Shown here: piece by piece, positions 34,801 to 47,940 of the stretch
How the letters are laid out: each line of letters starts with the position of its first letter
How positions within the stretch are numbered: the first letter of the stretch is position 1
Origin: Podaxis mareebaensis
Taxonomy: Eukaryota; Basidiomycota; Agaricomycetes; Agaricales; Agaricaceae
DNA length: 64,000 nt
NCBI GenBank assembly: GCA_018524725.1
Contig: JAEUWP010000005.1
Coordinates: 39,340-103,339 of the forward strand
Direction: 5' to 3'
Program-made: the position numbers and the translations under genes
The notes under the pieces: generated by a model
Databases searched by the model: none
Told to the model about the DNA's origin: nothing
What the model saw: the letters and a program-made list of their open reading frames with translations, nothing else

Positions 34801-35687
34801 TCTCATGCGGAGTCAAACAAGTCACCATCTCGCCTGAATCAGGCACCCTCGTCGAACTCCACATGCCCGCGCCTCCCGGAGCGTCCGCGTCAACAAGGAG
34901 CAAGGACACAGGCGGAACCATCCCCGCCGTGCGGAGATAACAGTGTATAGCCTGAAGAACATCGACAGCATGTTCAAAGTTGTGATAATGGTTTTGCCAG
35001 CGATAGAGCTGTCGGATGTGAAGGATGAAGCGAGGTATTACGTCTAAGATGGGAGGGTTGAGGTGGGGGGGAGAGATTAGATTGTGTTTATATAGGGTGA
35101 TGTGCGGGGGTTGGATGAGGGATTAGGAAGGGTTGAGGGGGGAGACGTACTGATATCAACTTTGATTGCGTCTTTCATTCCTTCGATTCGAAAGAGGACT
35201 TGGAAGAGAAAGAGGACGCATGCGAGGACTTCGTGTTCTGGCATTTGTAGGGGCTCAAAGTACCATGACTCGAGGCTCTTGAGGAGCCTCACGCGATCTT
35301 CGGGCGATAGCTCAGGGGGATCGCTACAGGAAAAAGAAAGGGATTTATCAGATCGTGTCCATCCCATATCACGGCCGATCTCGAAACGAACTTTTGCGCG
35401 ACGTTGTTTTCTACCAGCCTCAAAGTCTCCCGATACATGGTTGTGAGTAGCTCCGCATATTCCGTCCTAGACAGAGACAGAAATGCAAAAATTTCTCCTC
35501 GGCACATGAAAGACTATGTGATAGAAAGAAGGACATACTCGATAATGGCATCTGAGCCAGTGCTATCGAGCCACCCCTGACCCTGTGTTTCATGGCGTAT
35601 GGCAAGGTGGAGGCCGCCGACATCTGCGCTGCGCCTCCTGAGAACAGCATCGCTGACAGGCTGTTGAGAGGGATAGGAGTGGGCCAT
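31881..35687 (-). CDS. 3',5'-cyclic-nucleotide phosphodiesterase (PDE2-like, HD superfamily) with long disordered tail
   Basis: The start at 35687 begins 'MAHSYPSQQ'. Exons joined by several introns give 'YRWQNHYHNFEHAVDVLQ', the PDEase metal-binding motif (about 34960-35000), then 'HDVAHPGFNNPF' (about 34740-34780), 'MHSFLLLTTMRHHGLGVLLD', 'SVLATDMGVHKAFMDDF' and 'VLLKNADISNP', all in family order. These enzymes hydrolyse cAMP to AMP and restrain PKA signalling. The last exon (33941-31881) adds roughly 680 residues rich in Ser, Pro, Gly, His and Gln, ending in a basic 'KRSARSRSRSKARRKGKGKK'. Yeast Pde2 is about 526 residues, so the tail more than doubles the protein. The catalytic part appears intact; exon borders were inferred. 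Confidence 0.9.
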
Positions 35688-35939
35688 GAGGAGAAACGAG
35701 GGGAGAATGAAGGAAGTGGTGGAGAAGGAGAGTGAATGATAAGCTGGGAGTGTCTGAGTGGGCTGGGAGGGCATAGCGGTGTTGGTCCACCTGGCCCTGC
35801 CCTTCTTTCTCACGTGGTTCCCGCGTGGCTTTCTCCCGAAGAATCACAGACGCACGCGATCATCAACACTATATCCGTTACGCCCTCCCAGTCTCCCTCG
35901 GGCCCCCACCACTCCCACCACTCTCATTACTCAACGAAT

Positions 35940-35951
35940 CAAAAAAAAAAA
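35940..35951 (-). terminator. Pol III terminator of tRNA-Ser
   Basis: A run of about 12 T on the minus strand, starting a few bases after the tRNA 3' end. Confidence 0.8.
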
Positions 35952-35955
35952 GAAG

Positions 35956-36055
35956 CGTCACCTGAGCGATTCGAACACTCGCGGTCAAAGACCAACCGCT
36001 GACTAGCTCCTCAAGGGGTAGCAGGCGATCCCGTTAACCACTCCGGCAAAGTGAC
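35956..36055 (-). tRNA. tRNA-Ser (anticodon GCT) with 18-nt intron
   Basis: On the minus strand the acceptor stem GTCACTT (36055-36049) pairs with AGGTGAC (one G-T) and the discriminator base is G. The anticodon stem ATCGC/GCGGT encloses loop CTGCTAA once the intron at 36018-36001 is removed; the intron starts right after base 37 as in eukaryotic tRNAs. The long variable arm GGTC-TTT-GACC marks a class II tRNA. The T arm is GAGTG-TTCGAAT-CGCTC. A run of T follows the 3' end, a Pol III terminator. GCT reads AGC/AGT serine codons. Confidence 0.95.
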
Positions 36056-37921
36056 TTGCGATTTTCGCTACAGCAAATGCCCATGTCACTGAAGGCGCCT
36101 AGTAACTCACCCACCAAACCCGCCCCAACCCGGATAATCACCACATTTAGCCCCAAAAACAAAATTTGTACAATCTCTCGGGTCGGAGCGCATTATCTCA
36201 ACATGCCATCCATCCAAGCCCTGAAACACACAAGTGACAAATCCCACCCCTTCCCCGGCCCCTTTTTCTGTCAATGTCTCCGAAAATCAACTCCGACTTG
36301 ACACATCTAACCCGGATCACACCAGTGCCTCCCACACGCCCCCACTATCAAAGCGCCACCAACATCAGCGTCGACATATACATATCTCCTAACAGATTCT
36401 ATCACAACTCTCCATCTCGGCTTAAGACACAAGGGTGGCAACAGCTTCCGATGTTCGGTACAAGATACACACGTTGTCATGTCCTAAATACAGCCCCTTT
36501 TCCACGAGGCCGACACTCCCCCCTAATTAGACATACCAAAAATGAAATTTTATCGTATCTCTTGATGTCAACTGAAACGGCAGGGACAAGTTTATCGGTT
36601 GCTATACACCATTTTCGACAATCGTCATTCCAGGTGCTTGGAACACATTGGAGCTGTCGAGGGTACGAACCGCTATCACCACCCAAAAGGCGCCACCTCT
36701 TCACATTGACACCATTATCGCCTATCCCATCTCCACTCCGACAACAGGCCCAGAACCTCCGAGGATCCTTTTTTCAATTATCGACGCTCTTCTCAAGATC
36801 TCAAATCCGATAACTACCTCGTATCCAAGTCCTAGACCCGAGCCGTCGCCTTCCAAGATAGGATTTATTACTCTCCTTCTCTTTTTCACTTTAGAAAAGG
36901 CCAAGACGACTTTTGTACCATCTCCGCCTCTTCGACGAAACGTCCATGTCAAACCGTCAACCTGTCAAACCAAAGAAGAACCACCACATCTTCCTCAAAA
37001 ATTCCAACTGCCTCTCCCCCATCCCTTGTTATAATCACGCACATCTAATCACCCCCATTCTCTCAAAAGTCAGAAAGCACAACGCAACCACGCGTATCAC
37101 GCACACACCCCACCCCCAAACGCTCGCCTCGCAATCATTAATCAAGTCAGTTACTAAGTACTTACATAGCATCTCCACCTCGTAGCTGGTCCGCTGTCAA
37201 AAACCCCCAATGAACGCCCCCGACCGAAACGCGAAACGCCACGATCGACCAAAGGCTAGGGGCCTCGAATCCCGAGTCCCGAATCATTAATCATTAATCA
37301 CCACAACGAGGATCCAACGATCCATAACCATTACCATTCTTCACATGCATATCTTCGGAGCGCCGACCCGGGAGAACTTCGTACCACAGAAGCCTTGAAG
37401 CCTTGTGTAAGTAGATGACGACGACTCGGTATACCTCGGTTCGGCACTCGGTACTTAGATCCTACAAGGAGATACGGGAGGAAGCAAGGCACCACCTAGT
37501 ACTAATCACCAGTCATAACCGTCTACACCTTTACTACAAAATCAGGGTTATTACAAACTACAATACGACAAACTACGGTGATATGTATGTATGTATGTGT
37601 CTACAGACGCAGATTATTTGAATAAGAAAGAATCGAGATGGTGGTTGATTTACGTGTATTCATCAAGCAGATCTGCAAACGAGAGCGAGGAGAACCAAGA
37701 GAAGCAAAGGAACCAAGAACAATAACCGAATCACCGAAATCAAAAACCAGCTGCTACGAAGTCCAACATTCAATATCCAGCAGTAACACATAAAAGCAAC
37801 GAACACAACAGCGCGAGCAAATAGACAACAGCAAAAAAGCAGGAGAGGAATAATTAACCAGGGAGAGACGCAAACCGTCCATCTATCGACCAAAGCATGA
37901 AAAGCGGGGAAAAAATAAACT
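36056..37921. other. Intergenic; low-complexity, nothing supported
   Basis: C/A-rich on the plus strand, with long open frames caused by composition, such as 36274-36813 and 36648-37034. No domain seen. It includes the tRNA 5' flank and the 3' flank of the next gene. Confidence 0.5.
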
Positions 37922-40365
37922 TCAAGACGCTCTCGTAGCTTCCGAAAGCACCGTCGGCGCTCCAAACGAACGAGACCAAAACCTCCCACTCGCATGTCTA
38001 CTTGACTGCGATGGACTCGGAAACTCCTGTTCGCATGTACTGACATACACGCCCTGCTGCTCATCATACCCCTCATACCCACAATGATCTCTGGGATGTC
38101 CCGTCACTGAAGGATACTGTGATTTATTCCCTTGATGGTGATAGTGCGGCGCAGCAGCAGTGCCATGCCCAGCATGAACAGGCCGAAGATAAGGATGATG
38201 CTCTACACCTCCAACAAAAAAAAATTATGAATATATGCACGTTGATAGACACAGAAACGTAAACTCACTATACATCCGATGATGTTGACTTGACGCCCGA
38301 GCACCACGGCTCGATTGATGCCGAAGCACACCACACAAAGAGTCCTGATTCCCCTCCACCCCCGCCGCCGCCACGATGACACTCGCACCCACAGACACAC
38401 GCACATCACTCATCGCCTCACCACCCTCAACAACCTCCTCAATACCACTCCGACTCTGGTACTCCCCACCCCCGGAAATCCCATATAACCCCAGACTTGA
38501 CGGCACACCGATACCATTACCTCCCTGACGCTGATTGTGATACGCGACCGCTTCAGGGTCAACGGGAATGAATCCGTTTTGTTGATGCACAGTTTGTGTC
38601 TGTGGGCGAGATCATATGTAACATAAACGGAATATCAGTCAAAATTCTTGGCGCCCTGATGCCCCCACCCTGACTTTGATAACAAATGGGACTTAAAAAT
38701 GGGACTTACAAGGATTGGATATGAACACTGCGCCTCTACATCCCCCACTACCTGCTCTCCCTGCTCTTGCTGTACCTGCTGCACCTGCGCTTGATTCTGG
38801 CCGTAATGTGTAGCAACTTGAACTGTTGCTCGATAATCACAGTCTTCTTGGTCTTCTGGCCCCTGAGTCGTTACCTGGTTTCGTCTATGGATCTGTGAAG
38901 TCCTACACTGGCTGGAGACGATCTCTGACGAAGAGAGTGTGTCGTTACCCGCCTCGGGCCGCTGTTGGTGTTGGTGATGGTTCCAGACGCCGCTCCTAAC
39001 GGATGTATAAGCGGGAGAAGCACAGTGTGGCTTCGGGATGTGATGCTGGTTATGATGTTGATGTTGGAGGTGGTGGTGGTGCGGATACTCCAAGGCGAAT
39101 GCAGGAGACCCTCTCTGATCCTCTTGCGGTGGTAACAATGCGGTACTGTTGGTATTATCACAAGAAGTCGCCGCCGCCTGTGGCTGATCCTCGGATAAAG
39201 AAACCTGATGCTGATGGTGTATCGTCGGTGAGCCTCTCCCATACCTGTCCAAACCGGCACCAGTAGTGGTGGCAGGAACCACCTGCGCAGCAGACCCAAA
39301 CCCATCCTGAAGATCAAAATCCGGTGCAAAAGCATGAAGCTCAGGCATCCTCAACACTTCATCCTCCTGACTCTCCCCCTCCTCCAAAACATCCTCAACC
39401 GTCTCATCCAACCCACCAACACCGCCCCCATCCTCAAGTTCCAAACCCTCCCCATCCTCCCCATCCCCAAACCCAACAATATCCAACTGAAATTCAAACA
39501 TCACAGGCTCCTCTTCCAAAGGCCCAGGCTCCCAACAAACCGTCGGCGCCGCACCCTTCCCCTCAGACCCACTATGCATCGCAAACGGATTAATCCTAAA
39601 AACGCCCATCATGCCCTTCATCTTTTTCGGAGCCTGCGTAGCGCGCAGCGGCACCTCTGTCGGTGGCGCCAGCGCCTGACTCGACACAAACGAAGCGACT
39701 TTGGTATCCACAACCGCAGGATCATCAGTGTCTTTGTCGGTCAGGTACGTCGCTGATGGGGTAGGGTTTTCTATAATAAATCGGCTGTCGGATTGGTCCT
39801 CGGGGGGCTCGACTTTGACTACGGAGGGTGCGTGGGCGTGCGGGGTGAATGGACTGGGAGCGGGTGATTGGGTGTGCGAGTGCGAGTAGGAGTGTGAGGT
39901 GCGAGGGGAGGTGTGTTGGGAGTGAGAGGGGGGAAAGAGGTCGTCTAAAGCTGTGGATGTGTTTGGTGTGATGGGCCAGTCTTTGGGCGTGGATATTGGC
40001 GCGGAACTGCCGCTTCCGGGGGAGGAGGAAAGAGACCTGGAGATGTGCGATGTGTGGATGGCGGGTACGAAGGCGTGCCCGTCGTCTGATGCGGGACGGA
40101 GTGGGAAGTTGGGGAGAGGGAGAGGCGCGGTGTGCCAGGAAGGGGCATCGGGCGAATAGGACGGAAATGTTGATGAGTCGAGGTCATGGGGGAGAGCGGG
40201 CCAGGAGAACGGCGGAGAAGCAAAGTAGGGGCGAGGCTCTGGGTGGGGGACGTAGTGAGGGCGTCTGTGGGGGAGGAGTGCAGAATAGGCAGACATTGCG
40301 TGCGTGGCAGAGGGGAGGGAGGCCAGAGTGAGGGAGATAAAAGAGGGAGAGGAAGGGCAGGGCAT
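37922..40365 (-). CDS. Large low-complexity protein of unknown function
   Basis: Exon 1 runs from 40365 (or the internal Met at 40296, 'MSAYSALLPHRRPHYVPHPE') to about 38710. It joins through GT-AG introns to an exon covering 38602-38270 and to a last exon ending at 37922. The protein exceeds 700 residues and is rich in Pro, Ser, His and Gln. Its most ordered stretch has 'MKGMMGVFRINPFAMHSGSE', then 'EEEPVMFEFQLDIVGF', followed by an acidic Glu/Gly segment. The RINPFAMH block looks like a conserved short motif and I suspect it recurs in other mushrooms, but I cannot name the family. Composition resembles fungal regulatory proteins; no DNA-binding domain is visible. Confidence 0.65.
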
Positions 40366-43300
40366 ACGCGTGTATTCATAGACTCGTAGTATATGATCAC
40401 TCGACTATCGATATCCAAGCTGCAACGATATCACATATTTACCACTCCAGATCTCCTACCTACAGATCTCAGCCACCCTCCTACCATCCAACCACACATC
40501 CACCCCGTCCTATTACACCCACCTCCCGAGGATCACACCCCCGGTGACACTCAAATCCGTCATTGATGTCCTGCCGTATCACGACTTTAGATCGCATCCA
40601 GACAGGGTCCGTAATACCGAGATGCAACATCCCAGATCCCCGTGGTTGCCACCCCATTCATCCCTACCCCAAAAAGCGTAAGAAACCAAACGACCGATTA
40701 GCTTGCAATCCCCGAGCTACAATGCAAACTAACCCCCTTCGTTCTATGTAACCTATGGAATCCTGCTATCCCGCCCAGCAATCCCTTTCACCCTTCCTTT
40801 CTTCCTCACCGTCGCGAAAACTCCGGCTCCAAGGAAAGCAAGGTGCCAGTGTCAAACACAACCAGCTCCGTCAGAACACACGTTTTAATCCCTCCCTCCT
40901 TCTGGCGAGGTACATGAAGAATGGAATCCCATTCCACCCGGAATAACTATACCCTCGAAATCCCAAGTCCTCGATCCTCATTCGTCAGTCCTTCCCGATT
41001 CTTTTTTAAAGTTCTTCTTCTTCTTCGAGGGTTCTGCGGCAATTGATCATACGCCCTGCCACTCGTCCTAAGGTGCCCCCCCTTGCCAGTGGTCATTATA
41101 CCCACAGGCGAGACGGACGAAACGGACGCCGGTCTCACGCAGATGTCTATGCGTCAAACTGTAATCACTTTGTACTCTATTGTATTAACACTGCGTTGCA
41201 GAGTTGGCGATCGCGGATCGAAAACGCGATGGGTCACTGAAGCCGTCATCAACTGACGAGTAATGTAATGGGCGAGTTCTTTCATGAGTAGACACACATA
41301 CGTACCTCCTTCCATCAAGTCAGGGAGGAGTCGAAGCACGGGCGAAAGAAGAGGGGGGTGAATCGAAATGAACCGAATTTGTTCATACACTCCCAAGATA
41401 TTCTAGATAAGTTGCCGAACCACCGGAAGCTCACGCATTGCATCGCATTGCGTTGTGTTGCATATGATCATACCCGTCAGGTGTGGTGTAAATTATAGAC
41501 GAAACAGGGTTGCCAGTCCAATGGGAAGCTTCGTGCTATGCATTCCCTGAGGTCTGATGTAGATGAAAGCAGCAACACTTCCGTCCTTCTTCTTCGCCTG
41601 CAGGTGGGTGGTAGACTTATCTACATTAGGCACCCGAATGCAAGAGATATCCATCTGACCACTGCTTGCCATCGCTCCTCACGCGTGTCATCATGGCGTG
41701 TTCTGCGAAGCCAAAGGAGACAACATTAAAAGGATGTATTCGGATATTATTATGTCCAGTCATGTGTGCACTCGATCTGGGAAGGAGGAAGGAGGCTAAA
41801 CTCAAAGGGTCCTTCAAAAATAGTCCGACGGAGACACTGATTGAATACGATTGCGATTAGGTGCAGTGTTTACACCCCTGCCCGGTGTTTGGACGTCCAA
41901 AAAGATCAATTCGAACAAGGTTATCACAAGTCGCCGTCGAAACAACCCACCCACCCCCACCCACCACCTACCACATCGCCAACCGTTTAGGACCCTTCAA
42001 CAGGGTTGTCATAAAGGCTCGAGAATCAACCCCAGATCGATAACTCAAAACAGCCTGGAACCAGTACTAAGAACCACACACACCAAAACCACGTCCCAAA
42101 CCAATACCCACTTCGGAATAAATAGCGAAAGCCGGGGGGGAGAGGAGAGGAGAGGGTTATACAATCATCCAACAGTCGCATGAGGATCCCATTCATTCCA
42201 TTCCACTCGACCCACAAGAACATCCTTGATTCCTACCTCCATCCAGTGCCCCGTTCGCCTCTTATCTATATTAGGCAAAAGTTCTTGATGGGATTTGCAC
42301 TCACTTCGCGTTGCTTAGAATAGCCCGAGCTGCGCGATCCAGATCAAGGGAGAAAGGGGAGGGGGGGGAGTGGCAAAGGAGTCACAAATCCGAAGCTCAT
42401 GAATCGAGAACCAGCGAATCCGGAGCAGCTGCTTATGTGTGTGCGCGTGTGTAGAGAGAAGCAGAAAGCCCTTTGAGCGTTGCATGACCCACAAAGCCAC
42501 TCGCGCCGCTGTGACGATCTCAAAGTCCCACGCTCCTATACCTAGCTCCGTACTCCGTACTCCCGGCTCCGTGCCGTGAAAGGCAGGGTTTCTCAGCCCC
42601 TAAGCTCTTTTCGGGAAAGACTTGCTTAATCGAGTTCCGGACCGGTGATGTGGTATCCTGATGGGACCTGACACCTGCGCGTACTTACAGACAACTTACT
42701 TGCTTGTGCCATGCGTGCGTTGTGTGCCTTCTTGCACAGTTCGTGGTTCTGGGTGATCTTCTGACACTCACCTTGAAGTTTCGGTGTTCAAGACGCCGCG
42801 ACCAAAGACCTAATCGAAATCGAGTCCCTGGCGATGCTCCGGGCGCTTTACAACTCCTCGTTCTCTTTCCCATCCCCACGCAGGAGCGGGAGCTTGAGCC
42901 TCGAGTCGAGTCATCACCTTTATAACACCCCAGACCCAATCCACTCCAAATCAAGTCTTAGACATAGTGCTCAAGTAGTTTGGTTGCGATCGAAAGTAAT
43001 CGTAGCCAGATACGCTGTACCACCATACGACCTATATTCTCAACGTTCACAGTATCGGACATTGCGGCGTGCCCCCATCACGTATCAAGGGCCTCGGGTA
43101 TCATCCCAAATTGCAGGTATCGCAGCACTTCATACGACTGCTTCCTGTGCCCCCTTTCCCCCTGATTCTCAAGCTCCCCCTCCCATCCCCCTTCCCCCAA
43201 ATTCTCGTCGCACCTCGCTTCGTGTCTCATGCGCTCCTGCGGGTCGAGGTCCGAGTCTGAATTCCGCGTGTGCTGAAGCTGCTATTGAAGGTTCCGGAAT

Positions 43301-43999
43301 GCGAAGCCACTCAGGGTTCTGATGTTCGAACACAAGACGATTAGTAGTTACCTGTTGATTGGATCCCTCGGAGGTGGAGGCGATCTGTATCGTTACTGTG
43401 AGTATTAGCGGGATGAGAAGTTGTGCGTATTGGTGCCTATGTTTGTGATATGAAGTGCACCGATGACGAACACGAATTTTAGCGACTTCGACGTAATTTT
43501 ATATTCAATTAGATATTACGAGAATGTTTTTTGATACAGTACGGTCGGGAACGTACAGCGAGCGCGATCGAATGCAAGAATGTAAGTAAACAAGTCGCTC
43601 GGTCAGCTTTTCGCAACCGTCAGGGTACTATCCCCTACATGCTACCGGCCAGCTCGCTTAGCAGTTAATCAACCCGCAACAGAAATGTTTGAAGCCAGAA
43701 ATCAAGTTCAGGTCCAAAGCCTGGAGGGGGGGGGGGACATGTTCATCGAATCGCGAGATGATGACTTTGGAATCAAGGGACACATTGGTTCCATAGACCA
43801 TCGATCGCGTGCGTGCTACCCTTCACAGACTCCGCCGCTTCTGATATATTTCGATTCTGCTGTTTTGAAAATTTAGGGTCCCACCGGTGAATTCGAGGGT
43901 CCAAGTTTGAAGACTGCAGGTGCGTGGAACCCGAGCGAGGCTTACCAGTAGGGAGGGAGACACCAGATGCGAAATACATACTACATAAGTCGCTTGGAA
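40366..43999. other. Gene-poor region, upstream of the low-complexity gene
   Basis: No reading frame resembles a known protein. Frames such as 42834-43322 (+) are open but featureless. A poly-G run lies at about 43728. This could be a long promoter/5' UTR domain or contain a non-coding transcript; the sequence does not decide. Confidence 0.45.
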
Positions 44000-46264
44000 T
44001 TTGCAATTGCGACACGATGTATATGCGTTTTTTTCCTTCCGTTTGGTTTCCTTTTTTCCCATTAGTGCGATATTAAGAGCGTTGAATAGTCTAGTTACCG
44101 GACCCAAATGACCCTGATTTATGATGATGCTTCAGACCCTGGAAGACGAGTGCAGAACACAAAAATCCGAGCACAAAGCAAGCGACAGAGAAACGTGTCG
44201 CCGAAAAACTGCCGGGTCCAAACAGCTGATGGTTTGCCTTATTCTAGAGTTGGCACATAAAATTCAAGGGCAATGGGATCGATGGCGTTAAAACCTCGAT
44301 GCGTCCGACCGTTGACGCGTTGAGGTGCCACTCACCATGCAGCTTCCTGGGAACTCTGAAATCTAATCTATCATATCTCTGAACGTAATCAGACCAAACA
44401 CTCATGGACCCGAAGCCTCCTAAATGTTGTATGCTGTTAACGGTATCTTGAGGACACTGGACACATCTGTGACGCGCGTGCAGCCAGTGGTATTATCAGG
44501 TACTTGCTACTATCGGTGCTGAAACGGTTTTTATGAGCTGCTTCATCACGATCATCATCCGTCCAAACTGTCGCTTCACATCTGCACAACTTGAAGGAGG
44601 TCTCGCGTGCAAGTATGGCTTCTCAAGATCAACTTTCTAGAGAGGGACGAATGGAGTTTGAAATTCCCGGTCCGGGATCAACGGCCTGAGGCCTGAATCG
44701 TGTCGAGGAGCCCGAAGTGATTACTTGGTACACTATTTGAATCGTGATGGACGTTCTGGCAGCGAACCTCCTCTCCTTAACAGGTACAACTCGGGCATTC
44801 TGACACTAGCACCTTGACGGCTCTTCCGGATTTCGAATTTCATTTCCCGATGCTGCCTCGTCTTCTTTCACGATGTGATTCTGGATACATCCATGGAGAA
44901 GATCCGGAGAGCTCAGAGGAGATCCGGACTTTGACGACTTGTGAAGTGCGGATAAAGCCCAGAGGTCAAGGGCTCTAGATATCTACGGACGATGTACCTG
45001 GAGGAGCAAAACCCCGACTCACTGGTACTGCTACTGATCAAAGCATATCGAGTAGTTCCGCAATTTGTTGATATATGAGAGCGCGTGAGTTATACGGAAA
45101 GTGACACAACAAACCCTCGTCAGTGTTTCACACAGTAAGGAGTGGTGAGCAGCGGCTGAAGGAACTTGCTCATAGTGGGGATCATGCACGGTATTCTAGT
45201 GCACACGTAATCTAATAAAGCTAAAAGCTGATCATTTAGGGGGTACGGATGTGTGCTTTCACGTGGCGACATAATGTGCAATGGTCTTCGACATGGATCC
45301 ACTAGATGCATCATCATAGACCAAACATCATGTTCTAAAACCTACGTGTCATTACACACATTCAACGTCCGTGTTCCATAGCGCGGTGATTACTGCTTTA
45401 AAGTTCACCTTAGCAGCAAAGCTAGTGCTATGAAGTTCGTCCCTACGTCGAACGCCTGATGATGGGCCCCATGCAAATCGCGCTTTTCGCGCACCAACCG
45501 ACTTTAAGCTATCAACACCCTTGATGAGGGTATGATATGAAGCGTGGATATATGGGGGACGGAAGTGTTCACTTGACTTTGAGTTTGTTCTGACAGCAGA
45601 CCCTGAGAACCTCGGGATACCTGCATGCGAGAAGGCAGGTGTTTACGAATAAGAGATTGTGTCACATCCGATCTTGTTTTGACAGAATTGCAGCTACGCT
45701 ACCATAATATCGTAGCCCGTAACCGCGGGCGCTAAATTCGAGTGTCAGGAGTTCGTACATATATTTATTTCTGATTCATACCGAGGCGGCCACATCATCA
45801 CGATAAGTGACAAACTTCTTCCAGACCCTGGTAGGCGCGATCGACAGCGGCCGTCCTGAGGTGTCATAGTCTGCATTACCCGGTGGATCATAATCGCGTG
45901 TGTATGACGATCCGTCCATATCCCTCTGGCTGTGACGACCCGCTAACTATTCTTTGCATTCAAAGCAGAGTAACGTAACCAGGACGCCGAGAGACGGAAT
46001 TCCCTGACTGGTCAATAGGGTTAGAATTGAAAGCGGGTTCGGTAACCAGGAGGGATGGTTTAGTTGCCGTAGTAATGCCTACGGGATCGTAGTTTACGAC
46101 TACCTTCCGGTGGTGTGAGCTGGCCGAAACCATAGGTACTATAAACTTCAGTGTGATGTTGGTAGCAAGTAAAGTGGACAAGGGTTACGTATGTTGGGAG
46201 AAGCCGTTTGCATCAAGATCGAGCTGCAGCATCGAAAGCTGTGGTTGAAATGTTGCATGATGTA
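44000..46264. other. Gene-poor region, nothing recognised
   Basis: Frequent stops in all frames. Only short open frames such as 46181-45960 (-) occur, without domains. Confidence 0.5.
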
Positions 46265-47940
46265 TTAAGTGGATATGGTGGTTAATGGAGCAGTCGGAGC
46301 GCCATCATTGGCTAGGGCAGTCAGAGAAGGTCCTGGAGATCCAATGATTTCTTGAAATCTATCTTTTCTCCTTTGGGTGCTTGTCAAATAAGGTACATAC
46401 CAACCACCCCTTGGATAATGGAGGACTAAAATCCTTGGCCGGAAGCTGAACCACTGGAGTATTTCTGCTCTGACTAGACGCCTTTGGTGGAATCTCATTG
46501 GCCATAGACATAGAGATACACAGACTGTCAATGAGGATGGCCACACATGGACAACTGAGTCATATTGCCTTCGCTTGCCGGCGGAGGTTGTATCGATTCT
46601 GATGACAGTTGACAAGCGGATAGTTGGAGAATTGTAAAACCGCTGAGACATACCCATCAGTGACAGAGGTAACTCTAGAATTCTTGAAGGTACCCAAGCC
46701 CATAGAAATTCAAACAAAAAGCTATGTTATGAAGACGGAAATCCAGTGTTCGCAGAGGCCTGCATTCATGCACCCGAGCTGTGCAGATTCATCAGTAAAG
46801 CATATTGGACAGACAGAATATCCGATCGTTCTGGGTGAGAAACCTGCCTGGCACACGGCGATGGCTGAGCTATTCTGATGTAACTACAGTGGCGGCAACG
46901 CTCACCACCTCGCTTCAAGGTTATCTCCCCAATTGCCATGGATAATGGGTGTGCACTATGCCCATTGGTCGGGCAAAGCCTCCTCTGCCCCGGTTCATTG
47001 ATGAATAAATACTGAGTGAGTACGTACGTGAAGATGACTGACTGGTTCGCTGGGTTTGAAATCGTGCGTCAGACCCTCAAGCTCCGGCGGTGTTATTCTT
47101 CATGCCATTAACGATAACGAAAGTCGCGTGCAATACTTATCTATTTCAGGGACGGAGGAAAATACATGCGCTAGGAGAGGCTAGGAGGCACTAGGAGAGT
47201 CAGGCAACGTGAAACTTTGGGATCATTCAGATAGAAGCTGGACCAATCCGGAAAGCCCGTCAACAGCCGGGTCAGAGCTGACAAAATTATGGAAGAATCG
47301 CCTCACACTAACATCTTCATGCTGGCCAGAAGCTTTCGGATATCGTCAGGGAAATTCACGAGGCGTGTCAAACCGGAACACATTCTCAAGTTCCTCATTC
47401 TGGCTGACATCCTACCAAGCAGCGTCCGCAATAATTAGCGAGGGATTGTATTAACATTGGTTATCAACAACTCTAGCTGACTTACTCGCTGGACGCTACT
47501 CACAGAGCAATGCAAGCGAACCCCGCGGCACTGTGATACCAGTAAAATTGCTGATTCGTCTTCGTAACCACCGAGCACAGAAACTCGCAGCTTGTGATAG
47601 CGGCAGATGCGCCCTCTTCTTTGACATAATAAAAGACAGTAAAATTCATCGGGAAGCCATTCCATCTCTGGTGTAACGCGTTGAGACCGTCCAATCAGCA
47701 GATCAAGGGAAACGGCGCGGCTAGTCGCCGGTTGAATCATCACGAAGATGCCTGTTGGGAAACCGACTTGTCTTCTGGCCCAGAGCGCGGAAACAGCCAC
47801 GGTCCTTCTATGCAAGAACTCAGCGGCGCAAATTGATTCTTCGTTACATGGTAGCTCTGGGGGGCATCGCTTGAGCACACCACGCAAGATCGGTTGGCCA
47901 GACGGAATGGTTAGTTTTGCGCTAGTGTAATTTTAGAGGG
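46265..47940 (-). other. Possible exons of an unrecognised minus-strand gene
   Basis: Open frames at 47887-47435 and 47694-47500 overlap in different phases. Another at 46717-46265 is open for 150 codons. Some stretches ('WNGFPMNFTVFYYVKEEG', 'NQQFYWYHSAAGFACIAL') look protein-like, but I find no consistent spliced model and no known domain. This may be a decayed gene. Confidence 0.25.

Noticed and set aside
36274..37034. Open plus frames of 179 and 128 codons after the tRNA
   Set aside because: C/A-rich sequence lacks stops by composition; no conserved motif or splice model.
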